A stretch of 64,000 nt of DNA, taken from an uncultured bacterium. Lineage in GTDB: Bacteria; Cyanobacteriota; Vampirovibrionia; Gastranaerophilales; Gastranaerophilaceae. The position numbers and the translations under genes were made by a program. The stretch covers positions 1 to 64,000 of the forward strand of contig CASEYP010000010.1 of NCBI GenBank assembly GCA_949292185.1, in the 5' to 3' direction. The notes beneath the pieces were generated by a model. That model saw nothing but the letters and a program-made list of their open reading frames with translations. It searched no databases and was not told where the DNA came from. Position 1 is the first letter of the stretch. Every line of letters begins with the position of its first letter. Shown here piece after piece: positions 17,695 to 27,100 of this stretch.

Positions 17695-18501
17695 CTACAA
17701 ATAACATTTACGTTCTTGACCTGCAACACCAGCATACAATTCAACATATTGTTTTGCAGGACTTACATCAATTTTTGTTAGTAGAACTTCTTCAATTTGG
17801 AAAAATCCTACATCGCCTGACATTTCTATATCAATCTTAATTGGTTTTCTTTCACCTCTATGGATTCCAATACGATTTATAGCATTTGCAGAATATTTAT
17901 GAATATCACCAACTCTTGGAGTTGTATTTATTGACATAGGAATTCTTGCACGTCCTTTTGTCATATCACAACCATCTGCAATCAATATAATTCCTGCTTC
18001 TATTGAATGAATTTTTCTTGTTGACATGTGACCAATAATAGCTTCAGTTGCAACAGATTTGATAATTACTCTTCTATGTAAATCATCAGGCAAAATATGC
18101 ATCAATGCTCTTTCAATAATAGGTTGTGCCAATAGTGCTGACATTTCCTCATGTCCCTGACGCCCGATTGACATTCCTAAATCATGCATCAATCCTGCTA
18201 AAATTACAGCACACATACTATCTTCAAAAGATCCGATTTCTTCCTTTTCTAATGAAGTTTGAATACCTGCTTCGTGAAGTATGTTTAGCATTTTTATCGC
18301 ATTACCAACAACTTGACGCATATGAACAGGTCCATGGTCATTATATCCTAGTCGTCTTATTGATACGTTATTTGCATATTCCTGCATTTCTTGCAACTCT
18401 GCATCTGCAAATAAATATTTTACTAAATCCAAACATATTGGACTATGTTTCAATCTATCTTGAATTTTTGATTCTGTAGTAATTTCCTTAACTGATTTCA
18501 T
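17695..18501 (-). CDS. HD-domain phosphohydrolase
   Basis: 268 residues with the HD metal-binding set: YNDHGPVHMRQV, then GLMHDLGMSIGRQGHEEMS (His-Asp pair plus following His/Glu) and ILIADGCDMTKGRAR. Such proteins hydrolyse phosphomonoesters or nucleotides; the substrate is not evident. The C-terminal ~70 residues (IDIEMSGDVGFFQIEEVLL) form an extra beta-rich domain. No partner gene is close. Confidence 0.82.
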   Translation of the reverse strand: MKSVKEITTESKIQDRLKHSPICLDLVKYLFADAELQEMQEYANNVSIRRLGYNDHGPVHMRQVVGNAIKMLNILHEAGIQTSLEKEEIGSFEDSMCAVILAGLMHDLGMSIGRQGHEEMSALLAQPIIERALMHILPDDLHRRVIIKSVATEAIIGHMSTRKIHSIEAGIILIADGCDMTKGRARIPMSINTTPRVGDIHKYSANAINRIGIHRGERKPIKIDIEMSGDVGFFQIEEVLLTKIDVSPAKQYVELYAGVAGQERKCYL

Positions 18502-18575
18502 ATTTCTATTCTCTGGTTATCTGCTATCTATTTATATAATAACGCATTAATTATAAAAAGTTAAGTCTTTCAAAA

Positions 18576-18603
18576 TTAACATTTTAAAATATATTTTTAT
18601 AGT
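18576..18603 (+). promoter_or_regulatory. Promoter of the small secreted protein gene
   Basis: TTAACA (18576-18581), 16-bp spacer, TATAGT (18598-18603). Predicted start of transcription near 18610 leaves only about six bases before the ATG at 18616, too short for a ribosome site. The mRNA may be leaderless. Confidence 0.45.
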
Positions 18604-18615
18604 AGAATATTATGT

Positions 18616-18909
18616 ATGAAGAAGTTTTTACTATTATTTATTCTTTTAGTTTTGAATAATATGCCATTTGTTTTGGCAGAGGAAGAAGTTCATCTGGACT
18701 TTAGCACTGTAAAAAAACATACAATCAATAATACTGTTCAAAATCCAAATAAACAAAATTATAATGATTTTGATTATGATGAAGATGATGAAGATAGTTT
18801 GTTTGATGATAACAATAATATTCCACGAGATGCTATGCCCCCATCAGATTCATTAAATAATATCTACGCAAACCCACAAACTCAACTTTATAACGGACTA
18901 TTTAGATAG
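18616..18909 (+). CDS. Small secreted acidic protein (97 aa)
   Basis: A clear Sec signal peptide (MKKFLLLFILLVLNNMPFVLA, cleavage before EEEVHL) is followed by a short, probably disordered mature part. That part is rich in Asp and Asn (DFDYDEDDEDSLFDDNN), with no Cys. Not recognised. No ribosome site is visible before the ATG. Monocistronic. Confidence 0.65.
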   Translation: MKKFLLLFILLVLNNMPFVLAEEEVHLDFSTVKKHTINNTVQNPNKQNYNDFDYDEDDEDSLFDDNNNIPRDAMPPSDSLNNIYANPQTQLYNGLFR

Positions 18910-19022
18910 ATTTTGTAGTAGATAAATTTAATTCTCATAATATTGTAAATTTTTATAAAAATTATATATAAATAGACTTAAAAAAATATCTTTAGAGATT
19001 TATACACAGCAGAAGGCAAAAA

Positions 19023-21407
19023 ATGAAAATAACAAATAATATACATTACCCAAAGTTATACTACAATCAATATCAACAAACTAATAACCAAACGTCGCCA
19101 ATAAATGTTAGTCCAAATAACATCAAAAATACTGTTGCTCCAAAAATAGATTATTCACAAATCGCTTTTGGTGCAATATATAACGTTAAAACTAAAAAAA
19201 TCAACATTGAAGCTGAAAAAACAAAATTACTAAAACAAATATCCGAAATGCTTGATGTTGATATTGAAGATACAGATATTGAAGACATCGTTACAAACGC
19301 TGTAAATAAAGCACTCCAAGCTTTCAGAACAAAAATAAGAAAACAAGAAGAGTTATTAAGAAAAGCTGATGAATTAATCGAAGATAAAACTCTTTCCCAA
19401 ATACAAAAATACGAAAGAGCAAATCAATTAAAAAAAGAAGCAAAAAAATTAGAAAAACCTCTCAAAACTTTTATCCAAAAATCAACACCTAAAGCTCCTG
19501 ATGAAAGAATTGACTATCAACTCTTAAACAAATTTAAAAACGCCATCGGTGAAGATAGTTTTAACTTGCAAAAAATAATGCAAGAATATTATAGCGAACT
19601 TAATAATATAACCACAATAGAAGAACTTAATAAAAAATATCCAAAAATAAAAACACCAAAACGACCGGAACAAGTTATTGCCGAAAAAATTACCTCAACT
19701 TTGACAAGAGATTTCTATGAAAAATTAGATAAAATATATAAAAACGGTACAGCGGAAGAATTACAAGATTTTGTAATAGATAAAATTGCACTATTATGCG
19801 ATTCAATTAATTTAAAATATATTGATCCGAAAACTTTTGCACAAAAAATCGTTGATCCAACTGTAAATGAGATTTGTCAAAAATATGTTACCGCGAAAAA
19901 ATCCGGTTCTTTTTCAACTTTTCCTGAAATCAGGAAAATTAAAACCCCACAAATAACAGATACTGATATGAAATTATTATCTATCGATTATGATGATTTT
20001 GTTCTATCTGTTATAAGAAAACACTATTTGGATTCTCAAAAAATTAACGATATTACATACAAATCAGGAGATATAACAATCTCAATGGGCGAATTACGCT
20101 CAACAGATTATAAATTCGACAAAATGTCAGACAAAATGAAAGGTATCGTTAATAATTCAAAAAAACTTTTCACAGCCCAAAGAAATTATGAAAATTATGA
20201 TATAGACGAATTTAGAACAAGATTAAATTTCTTCGCAAACAGAGAACTCAGCAACGACGAAACCATCTTAAAAAACATAATTGATTTTGATGAATGTAGT
20301 TTCACTGATGAAGATATATCTATGCTTATCAAATTTTTAAAAGAATTAGATAAAATAAATGATGGCGAAAAAACTTTGCAAGATGGAGTAGATACAATTC
20401 ATTTTAGCAAATTACGTCCAAAAGGAACTGAAAAACTTAATGATATTAAACGTCAAAAATCAGAAGCAAAATATAAACAAAAACAACAAGAAGCTTTTAA
20501 ATTAAATGAAGTTAAAGATAGATTTGATAATGTTATTAATCTTCTATATGAAAATAACCTAAATAACATAGCAAGTACATGTTCAAAATACAGACCAACT
20601 TCAATTGATGAAAAAGAAATTGATAATGCAAATCACATAATTGACACAATAACCCAATGTATAGAAAATAACAAACAATCTACTATCAATAAAACTAAAT
20701 TAGAAACCAGTATATCAAGGTGGGAAACATTTAATTATTATAAGAAAAACGACCCTCAGAACCCTGTATATAAAAAAGCCATTCAATATGCGACATCAGA
20801 AGATAGCTCTATTGATATAAATAAAGCAGGACAGTATATTATAAACGCAGAACTTGTAAAAACATATCCTGAAAGTTTGGGATTTACAACAGAGCCTGAA
20901 ATATTAGAAAGAATAATGGAAAAAGCATCTAATAGCGAAGAAGCCATCAATTATCTTTCTAAATTTGATGATTATAAAACACTATCTTCTGAAGAAAAAA
21001 GTCATCTATCAAAACTTTTAGAAATGTTTGATCTGAAAGATAATATAGATAAAACAATCCTAAAACATATTATAGAAAATGATTACGCAAAAACAAATAC
21101 AAAAGTTCTAACAAACATTCATGATAATAGTGATGAAACAATTCCTGCAGAATTTATGGCATCCGCAAAACAACAAATCATTGATAAATATAAATTCCCA
21201 ACCTGTATTCAGTATCTTTCAGCATTTGAAGATGCTCTATCTTCATTAGCAACAACAACAGGAACTTCCGGCATAAAAATGACAAGCAAAAATAATAAAA
21301 CTATTGAATATAAAATGGAATTAAAAATCAAAGGTCATGATGACAGATTATTTTCAAGCAATAACGATTATAAATTTGATATTTTCTCTGATAGAGGAAT
21401 GCATTAA
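19023..21407 (+). CDS. Large orphan protein with N-terminal AFG leader (794 aa)
   Basis: No known domain. The first ~45 residues are Asn/Gln/Tyr-rich and end in IAFGAIYN (Phe49-Gly50-Ala51), like other leader proteins here. The rest is Lys/Glu-rich and largely helical, with coiled-coil-like stretches at about 60-160 (EAEKTKLLKQISEML, RKQEELLRKADELIE) and 475-500 (RQKSEAKYKQKQQ). No signal peptide and no membrane span. AGAAGG precedes the ATG. The composition suggests a long cytosolic or secreted structural or effector-like protein; the role is unknown. Confidence 0.65.
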   Translation: MKITNNIHYPKLYYNQYQQTNNQTSPINVSPNNIKNTVAPKIDYSQIAFGAIYNVKTKKINIEAEKTKLLKQISEMLDVDIEDTDIEDIVTNAVNKALQAFRTKIRKQEELLRKADELIEDKTLSQIQKYERANQLKKEAKKLEKPLKTFIQKSTPKAPDERIDYQLLNKFKNAIGEDSFNLQKIMQEYYSELNNITTIEELNKKYPKIKTPKRPEQVIAEKITSTLTRDFYEKLDKIYKNGTAEELQDFVIDKIALLCDSINLKYIDPKTFAQKIVDPTVNEICQKYVTAKKSGSFSTFPEIRKIKTPQITDTDMKLLSIDYDDFVLSVIRKHYLDSQKINDITYKSGDITISMGELRSTDYKFDKMSDKMKGIVNNSKKLFTAQRNYENYDIDEFRTRLNFFANRELSNDETILKNIIDFDECSFTDEDISMLIKFLKELDKINDGEKTLQDGVDTIHFSKLRPKGTEKLNDIKRQKSEAKYKQKQQEAFKLNEVKDRFDNVINLLYENNLNNIASTCSKYRPTSIDEKEIDNANHIIDTITQCIENNKQSTINKTKLETSISRWETFNYYKKNDPQNPVYKKAIQYATSEDSSIDINKAGQYIINAELVKTYPESLGFTTEPEILERIMEKASNSEEAINYLSKFDDYKTLSSEEKSHLSKLLEMFDLKDNIDKTILKHIIENDYAKTNTKVLTNIHDNSDETIPAEFMASAKQQIIDKYKFPTCIQYLSAFEDALSSLATTTGTSGIKMTSKNNKTIEYKMELKIKGHDDRLFSSNNDYKFDIFSDRGMH

Positions 21408-21484
21408 GCCCAAAATATAACACATTATGGTATTGCATAATAAATTAAATACGTATAAAATAATCTAAAAAAGGAGGTCTTTAT

Positions 21485-21826
21485 ATGTGGATACTAATAT
21501 TAAAATGGGTTGTATTTGCTCTAATAATAACATTAGTAGGTTGGTTAACTCCTGGTCTTGAAATTAATAGTTTTGTAACCGCTATGATAGCAGCTGTTGT
21601 AATTACGATTATTAACGCCGTTATAAGACCAATAATTATGTTATTAACTTTGCCAATTAATATTTTCACATTAGGAATTTTTACATTAGTTATTAACGCA
21701 TTATTATTTATGCTGGCAGCCTATATTGTTCCTGGAATTGAACTTGACGGATTCTGGAGCGCATTACTTGCATCAATACTTATATCAATATTCTCTGTCA
21801 TATTATCAATTTTTAAATCCAAATAA
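21485..21826 (+). CDS. Phage_holin_4_2 / DUF360-type small membrane protein
   Basis: 113 residues with four closely spaced membrane spans and the family's core NAVIRPIIMLLTLPINIF, then TLGIFTLVINALLFM and VPGIELDGFWSAL. Members (YvlD-like) are common chromosomal membrane proteins despite the holin name; no phage genes are nearby. AAGGAGG precedes the ATG. A strong terminator follows. Confidence 0.88.
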   Translation: MWILILKWVVFALIITLVGWLTPGLEINSFVTAMIAAVVITIINAVIRPIIMLLTLPINIFTLGIFTLVINALLFMLAAYIVPGIELDGFWSALLASILISIFSVILSIFKSK

Positions 21827-21842
21827 AATAGCTTACACCACA

Positions 21843-21880
21843 AAAAGAAAAGAGCCGAATCAAATGGCTCTTTTCTTTTT
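21843..21880. terminator. Rho-independent terminator
   Basis: A 14-bp stem (AAAAGAAAAGAGCC / GGCTCTTTTCTTTT) with a 9-base loop and T-rich tail, between convergent genes. Confidence 0.9.
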
Positions 21881-21884
21881 ATTT

Positions 21885-22271
21885 CTACTTTTGTTTAAAA
21901 AATCCATCATATTTATTTATTAAATAATCTTCCGGAACTTTAGTTAATTTATCACACAAATCAACATCTTTTGTTCCGTGTGTTGGAACATAGAAAAATT
22001 GTCCTTCATTTGGAATTTTTTTGAATTTATTAACGATTTTTCTAAACAAATGTACCGGAGAGATTTCACTAACAACAATCGCTGGATGAACTACTCCAGG
22101 ATTTTTAGAACTTGTCATTAAGATATAACCTACATTGGCATTATAACGTTGTCCAAACTTTTGAATTGCCTTTGAATCCAAAATTGCATTATGAACAATC
22201 TCAGGCATTGTACTTGCACCTGAAATTCTAATTGCCCCAAAAGATTGAGACTGTACTCTTTTTACATCCAT
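21885..22271 (-). CDS. Orphan protein with N-terminal FGA leader (128 aa)
   Basis: Begins MDVKRVQSQSFGA, matching the leader at 9853 residue for residue in layout: Asp/Glu2, Val3, Lys/Arg4 and Phe11-Gly12-Ala13. The remaining ~110 residues are a small soluble domain (PEIVHNAILDSKAIQKFGQRY, VGYILMTSS, HPAIVVSEI) unlike the 9287-9853 protein. No export signal of a known type. It lies between a terminator and tRNA-Ala. Function unknown. Confidence 0.65.
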   Translation of the reverse strand: MDVKRVQSQSFGAIRISGASTMPEIVHNAILDSKAIQKFGQRYNANVGYILMTSSKNPGVVHPAIVVSEISPVHLFRKIVNKFKKIPNEGQFFYVPTHGTKDVDLCDKLTKVPEDYLINKYDGFFKQK

Positions 22272-22304
22272 CTTAATACTACCTTTCTATACATATATAA
22301 TTTA

Positions 22305-22377
22305 TGGAGCATAGGGGACTTGAACCCCTGACCCCCACACTGCCAGTGTGATGCGCTACCAACTGCGCTAATGCCCC
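22305..22377 (-). tRNA. tRNA-Ala (GGC anticodon)
   Basis: 73 nt on the minus strand. Acceptor GGGGCAT pairs with ATGCTCC, the D arm has AGCGCAGTTGGTAGCGC, the anticodon loop CTGGCAG holds GGC, and the T arm contains GGTTCAAGTCC. The 3' CCA is not encoded: discriminator A is followed by TAAATT. Confidence 0.95.
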
Positions 22378-22395
22378 GGGATTTATATCATCACA

Positions 22396-23208
22396 CTATA
22401 GGGATGATGATAATTTTTTCACATAAAACATTACGTGTTTAATCCAAGTTGCTGAAGCTGATTTATTACAATATTTTCCTGAACGTCCTAATTCTTCAAG
22501 AGTATCAATATTTAATTTGTTATGATGATTTGAAAGTGTTTCTGCCATTTTCTCAATGCAATCTTCAACTTTTTCGAATTTTCTTAAACCTCTTTGTCCC
22601 ATAATGCCACCAACATTGTTTTTCTTTATTGCCGCACTTGAAGTTCCTCTTGCGGATTCTGCTAATGAAATTGCCATTAATACAACCGGGTTTACTCCAT
22701 ATTTATTTGCCTTAGTTATAAATAAACCTGCCTTATTCTTTAATGGATTAGCTTGCGCTGTTTTACGTACTAATAAACTATTTAATGCAACATTCATCTC
22801 TTGAGGAGATTTATGAACATTATCCATTATACGAACTTCCTTTGCTGATTTAACTACAGGAGTCTTCATTTTTGGTTTAGCAGCTTTTTTTACAGGAGTT
22901 GCTGTACTTGAAATTTCAGACTTCATCGCAACTTTATTAGATGAAACCATATCTGAAGCAACATCTGAAACAGACTTTATAAAAGCATCCCCAGATCCAC
23001 TCATATTTGAAGTTAAATTTATAGCTGCTTTACTAGCTGTTGGATTTAAGCTTCCTGAAACTATCATAGTTGCTGCTACTACTTTACGACTTTGAGATCC
23101 AATTTGTTTCACACATCTTCTTGTATTATTAACTATATTTTTGCTCGATCTTAGAGTATAACTCATCGCATTATTTAAACCAACATTATTTATACGGGGT
23201 AATTTCAT
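22396..23208 (-). CDS. Glucosaminidase-domain (FlgJ/LytG-like) protein
   Basis: 270 residues from the ATG after GAAGGAT. A basic N-terminal region includes a hydrophobic stretch (VVAATMIVSGSLNPTASKA) that may be a non-classical export signal or anchor. A Ser/Lys-rich linker follows, then a C-terminal endo-beta-N-acetylglucosaminidase-like domain from about residue 165. That domain shows NPVVLMAISLAESARGTS with a candidate catalytic Glu, then KKNNVGGIMG, VEDCIEKMAETLSNHH and ATWIKHVMFYVKKL. It probably cleaves peptidoglycan glycan strands. Monocistronic, upstream of tRNA-Ala. Confidence 0.75.
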   Translation of the reverse strand: MKLPRINNVGLNNAMSYTLRSSKNIVNNTRRCVKQIGSQSRKVVAATMIVSGSLNPTASKAAINLTSNMSGSGDAFIKSVSDVASDMVSSNKVAMKSEISSTATPVKKAAKPKMKTPVVKSAKEVRIMDNVHKSPQEMNVALNSLLVRKTAQANPLKNKAGLFITKANKYGVNPVVLMAISLAESARGTSSAAIKKNNVGGIMGQRGLRKFEKVEDCIEKMAETLSNHHNKLNIDTLEELGRSGKYCNKSASATWIKHVMFYVKKLSSSL

Positions 23209-23319
23209 TTTTATATCCTTCATAGTTATTCCATATTATCTAAAACATCTAATAACAAAAATTTGCTAGTAATTTTAGTTTTTTTTATTAAATTTTTAAA
23301 TTTTAAATACTATATAATT

Positions 23320-24573
23320 CTATCTAAAATTTGATATTACATCAACTGTTTTTTCAATAATTTTATCACAATGAGCTAATGAAACAAACATTGACTCAAA
23401 TTGTGATGGTGCTACATATATGCCATTTTCAAGCATATAATTAAAATATTGTGCAAATTTATTTATATCACAAGTTGAGACATCATTATAATTAAATACA
23501 GGCTTATTAGTAAAAAATACTGACATCAATGATCCAATTCTTTTTGTTTGCAGACCAATATTTTTGTATGCTTCTTCTATCTTAGAGGATTTTTTATCTA
23601 ATTCAGAATAAATTTCTTTATTGTCAATTAAAATTTTCAAAGTTTCAATTCCTGCAGTAACAGCAACAGGATTTCCTGATAAAGTTCCTGCCTGATAAAC
23701 ATTACCAACAGGCGCAACACAAGACATAATATCTTTTCTTCCGCCATAAGCAGCCAATGGCATTCCACCACCAACAATTTTTCCAAAGGTTGATAAATCA
23801 GGAACTACCCCGTAATATTCTTGAGCACCGCCTAATGCTAATCTAAACCCTGTTATTACTTCATCAAAAATTAATAATGAACCATATTTTTTAGTAATTT
23901 CTCTTAAGAATTTCAAAAAGCCTTCTTTTGGAGGGACAACACCCATATTTGCCGCAACAGGTTCAACAACGATACAAGCGACATCTTCGCCATACTGGTC
24001 CATAAGTTGTTTAACAGAATCTTCATCATTATAATTTGCAAGAAGCGTGTATTTTGCATAATCTTTTGGAACGCCTGAACTATTTGGAATAGAACCTGTC
24101 AATAATCCTGAACCGGCCTTCATCAATAATCCGTCAGAATGACCATGATAACATCCTACAAATTTTATTATTTTTTCTCTGCCCGTAAATCCTCTTGCAA
24201 CTCTTACCGCACTCATTACTGCTTCTGTTCCTGAACTTACAAGACGCATCATTTCCATAGACGGCACACATTTTTGTATAAGTTCAGCTAATATAACTTC
24301 TTTTTCTGTAGGTGCTCCAAATGTAAGACCTTTAGCACAAACTTTTTGCACTGCCTCAATAACTTTTGGGTGAGCGTGACCTAAAATTCCCGGTCCCCAA
24401 GAACAAACATAATCTATATATTGATTTCCATCAACATCATATAAATAAGCACCCTGGGCTCTATCTACAAAAAACGGATGTCTATTTACAGCATTAAATG
24501 CTCTAACAGGACTATTAACACCACCAGGCATTAAATTTTGTGCTTTTTTAAATAATTCTTCTGACTTTGACAT
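23320..24573 (-). CDS. hemL: Glutamate-1-semialdehyde 2,1-aminomutase
   Basis: PLP enzyme that turns glutamate-1-semialdehyde into 5-aminolevulinate, second step of the C5 pathway. 417 residues; intact GSGTEAVMSAVRVAR, CYHGHSDGLLMKAGSG, FDEVITGFRLALGGAQ and the PLP-lysine segment FGKIVGGGMPLAAYGG. Last gene of the minus-strand tetrapyrrole operon, 21 nt after hemB. Confidence 0.96.
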   Translation of the reverse strand: MSKSEELFKKAQNLMPGGVNSPVRAFNAVNRHPFFVDRAQGAYLYDVDGNQYIDYVCSWGPGILGHAHPKVIEAVQKVCAKGLTFGAPTEKEVILAELIQKCVPSMEMMRLVSSGTEAVMSAVRVARGFTGREKIIKFVGCYHGHSDGLLMKAGSGLLTGSIPNSSGVPKDYAKYTLLANYNDEDSVKQLMDQYGEDVACIVVEPVAANMGVVPPKEGFLKFLREITKKYGSLLIFDEVITGFRLALGGAQEYYGVVPDLSTFGKIVGGGMPLAAYGGRKDIMSCVAPVGNVYQAGTLSGNPVAVTAGIETLKILIDNKEIYSELDKKSSKIEEAYKNIGLQTKRIGSLMSVFFTNKPVFNYNDVSTCDINKFAQYFNYMLENGIYVAPSQFESMFVSLAHCDKIIEKTVDVISNFR

Positions 24574-24594
24574 AGTATTCCTTTATGTATTTAT

Positions 24595-25563
24595 TTACTC
24601 ATTTAACCATTTTGCCATATCTAGGGCATGGTATGTAATTATTATACTTGCACCTGCACGCTTCATAGCTATAAGATTTTCGGTAACAATTCTTTTCTCA
24701 TCAATCCAACCTTCTCTGGCTGCAGCCTTTACCATTGAATATTCACCACTTACATTATAAACAGCCACAGGCATATTAAATTCCTGACAAGCTTCCTTTA
24801 GAATATCTAAATAAGCTAAAGCAGGTTTTACCATTACAATATCTGCACCTTCTTCAATATCTGCTTCAATTTCTCTTAGGGCTTCTTGTCCGTTTGTAAA
24901 ATCCATTTGATAACTTCTTCTATCGCCAAAACAAGGACTTGAATGTGCTGCATCTCTAAATGGTCCATAATATGCTGATGCAAATTTTGCACTATACGCC
25001 ATAATTGGAGTATTTTTATAACCTTCAAGATCTAAAGCTTCTCGAATTGAGGCAACTCTTCCATCCATCATATCAGACGGTGCAACCATATCCGCACCTG
25101 CTTTCACTAAGCTGACTGCCATTTTACATAAAAGCGGTAAGGTTTCATCATTTAGAATTTCACCGTCTTTTACAACACCACAATGACCGTGTGAAGTATA
25201 TTCACAAAGACAAATATCTGTTATACATATTAATTCTGGATAATTCTTTTTGATATATCTTACAGCCCTTTGAGTTATTCCATCTTCATTATATGCCATT
25301 GAGGCTATTTCATCTTTATCTTCAGCCTTAGGGATACCAAATAACATTACACCAGATATCTTACTTTCTCTAACTTCATCAAGAATTTCAGACAATCTGT
25401 CTATAGAATATTGATAAACATTTGGCATTGATTTTACAGGAATTTTTAAATTTTCACCATCTATAACAAATATCGGATAAATAAAATCCTTTACACAAAG
25501 TCTTGTTTCTCTTACCAAATCTCTCATTACTTCATTTTGTCTTAATCTTCTTAATCGTTTCAT
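24595..25563 (-). CDS. hemB: Porphobilinogen synthase (delta-aminolevulinic acid dehydratase)
   Basis: Condenses two 5-aminolevulinate into porphobilinogen. 322 residues. The metal site is the Cys-rich zinc type (DICLCEYTSHGHCG). The two Schiff-base lysines are in YSAKFASAYYGPF and VMVKPALAYLD. It lies 5 nt after the cobA/hemD stop and 21 nt before hemL, within one transcript. Confidence 0.96.
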   Translation of the reverse strand: MKRLRRLRQNEVMRDLVRETRLCVKDFIYPIFVIDGENLKIPVKSMPNVYQYSIDRLSEILDEVRESKISGVMLFGIPKAEDKDEIASMAYNEDGITQRAVRYIKKNYPELICITDICLCEYTSHGHCGVVKDGEILNDETLPLLCKMAVSLVKAGADMVAPSDMMDGRVASIREALDLEGYKNTPIMAYSAKFASAYYGPFRDAAHSSPCFGDRRSYQMDFTNGQEALREIEADIEEGADIVMVKPALAYLDILKEACQEFNMPVAVYNVSGEYSMVKAAAREGWIDEKRIVTENLIAMKRAGASIIITYHALDMAKWLNE

Positions 25564-25568
25564 TATTA

Positions 25569-27089
25569 TTAATCCTTATTCAAATCTTTTTCTATGCAAT
25601 CTATTATGCCATCAATATTATATTTCTCTGCAATCAAAACTTTATCTGAATTATAAAGTTCCATAGCTTGAGAACACTTTTCTCCTATGCAAACTATTTT
25701 AGTATATTTGCTTATATTGTTTTGGAAATTATCAAAAAAAGTGGTTACACCTTTGGCACTTCCGAATACTAAATAATCTACATCAAAAAAATCTGTCTTT
25801 AAAGCTGAAATAATATTTTTTCGTTTAATATTTTCGCCCAATTCATAAATTGCAAAATCTTGAACTTCATAACCGTTTTCAATCAACTTATTTACTAATA
25901 TATCACTGCCATCTTTTGCTCTACAGATTAAAACTTTATCATTTTTTTGAAGTTTTGATATTAATTCATCTGCCAAAGTTTCAGAATCAAATTTATTCGG
26001 AACTAAATCCGGATAAATTCCGTATTCTAAAAGCTTTTCTTCTGTTCCTGAACCGATTACTGCAATTTTCAAATTAGCTAATAATCTTATATCTTTATGT
26101 CCATTTTTTAATTTTATAAAAAACTGTTCTATACCGTTTTGACTGGTGAAAACAAGCCAATCATAATTCTGCAACTCAGGTAAATTATCTTCATTACAAA
26201 TAACATCTAAAAATCCTAAATTTACAACTTCGCAATTTTTTGACTTTATCTTATTTTCAAATTTTTGAACAAAATTTTGAGTTCCAGTAATTCCAATTTT
26301 TAACTGCGAAAACTTATCTTTTTCAAATCCAAAAGACTTACAATCGTTAGAATCTTTCAAATCTAAATCTACACATTCACCTATCACAATAACAATAGGT
26401 GCTTTTATTTTTTGTTGTTCAACTTTAGATATAATATTTGAGATATTTCCTTTAATAATTTTTTGCTCTTTAGTGCAACCTTTTGAAATAATCGCACAAG
26501 GCATATCTTTTTTCATGCCTGCATTTAAAAAATTATTTATAATTTCATCTATATGATGATACCCCATTAAAAAAACAATAGTTCCGCCAAGTTTAGTCAA
26601 AGCATTATAATCTATCGGTGTAAGATTTTCTTTATTTTCAATATCGACAGATGAACCTGTCAAGACTGTAAAATTTCTACTCACTTTTCTATGCGTAACA
26701 GGAATTCCCGCAAGTTCAGGTACTGCTATTGCTGATGAAATACCAGGAATAACTTCATAACAGATATTTTCTTTTTCCAAAACAAGAGCCTCTTCTGACC
26801 CTCTTCCAAAAACATAAGGATCACCACCTTTTAAGCGCGCAACAACTTTTCCTAATTTTGCATATTTTATAATCAATTCATTTATCAAATCTTGAGGCAT
26901 AGATTTTTGATGATAGCGCTTACCTACATAAATTTTTTCTACATTATCAGGCAAATTATTAACCAAATTTTCATCTGTTAAAGAATCGTACAAAACAACA
27001 TCTGAAGCTAAAAGTTTATTTAACCCTCTTATTGTAATTAAATCAGCATCGCCACAACCAGCACCAATTAAATATACTTTACCTGTCAT
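25569..27089 (-). CDS. cobA-hemD: Fused uroporphyrinogen-III C-methyltransferase / uroporphyrinogen-III synthase
   Basis: 506 residues, two enzymes in one chain. Residues 1 to ~245 are the SAM-dependent methyltransferase that makes precorrin-2 (GKVYLIGAGCGDADLITIRG, VARLKGGDPYVFGRGSEE, VIPGISSAIAVPELAGIP). Residues ~262 to 500 are HemD, which closes and inverts ring D of hydroxymethylbilane (VFTSQNGIEQFF, ICRAKDGSDIL, FGSAKGVTTFFD). Fusing consecutive steps favours flow from uroporphyrinogen III to siroheme. Order is methyltransferase first, as in many Firmicutes. Confidence 0.94.
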   Translation of the reverse strand: MTGKVYLIGAGCGDADLITIRGLNKLLASDVVLYDSLTDENLVNNLPDNVEKIYVGKRYHQKSMPQDLINELIIKYAKLGKVVARLKGGDPYVFGRGSEEALVLEKENICYEVIPGISSAIAVPELAGIPVTHRKVSRNFTVLTGSSVDIENKENLTPIDYNALTKLGGTIVFLMGYHHIDEIINNFLNAGMKKDMPCAIISKGCTKEQKIIKGNISNIISKVEQQKIKAPIVIVIGECVDLDLKDSNDCKSFGFEKDKFSQLKIGITGTQNFVQKFENKIKSKNCEVVNLGFLDVICNEDNLPELQNYDWLVFTSQNGIEQFFIKLKNGHKDIRLLANLKIAVIGSGTEEKLLEYGIYPDLVPNKFDSETLADELISKLQKNDKVLICRAKDGSDILVNKLIENGYEVQDFAIYELGENIKRKNIISALKTDFFDVDYLVFGSAKGVTTFFDNFQNNISKYTKIVCIGEKCSQAMELYNSDKVLIAEKYNIDGIIDCIEKDLNKD

Positions 27090-27100
27090 TTTTTCAACCC

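Noticed and set aside
21485-21826. Prophage holin
   Set aside because: The family is chromosomal in many bacteria, and no phage structural, lysis or integrase genes are in the window.
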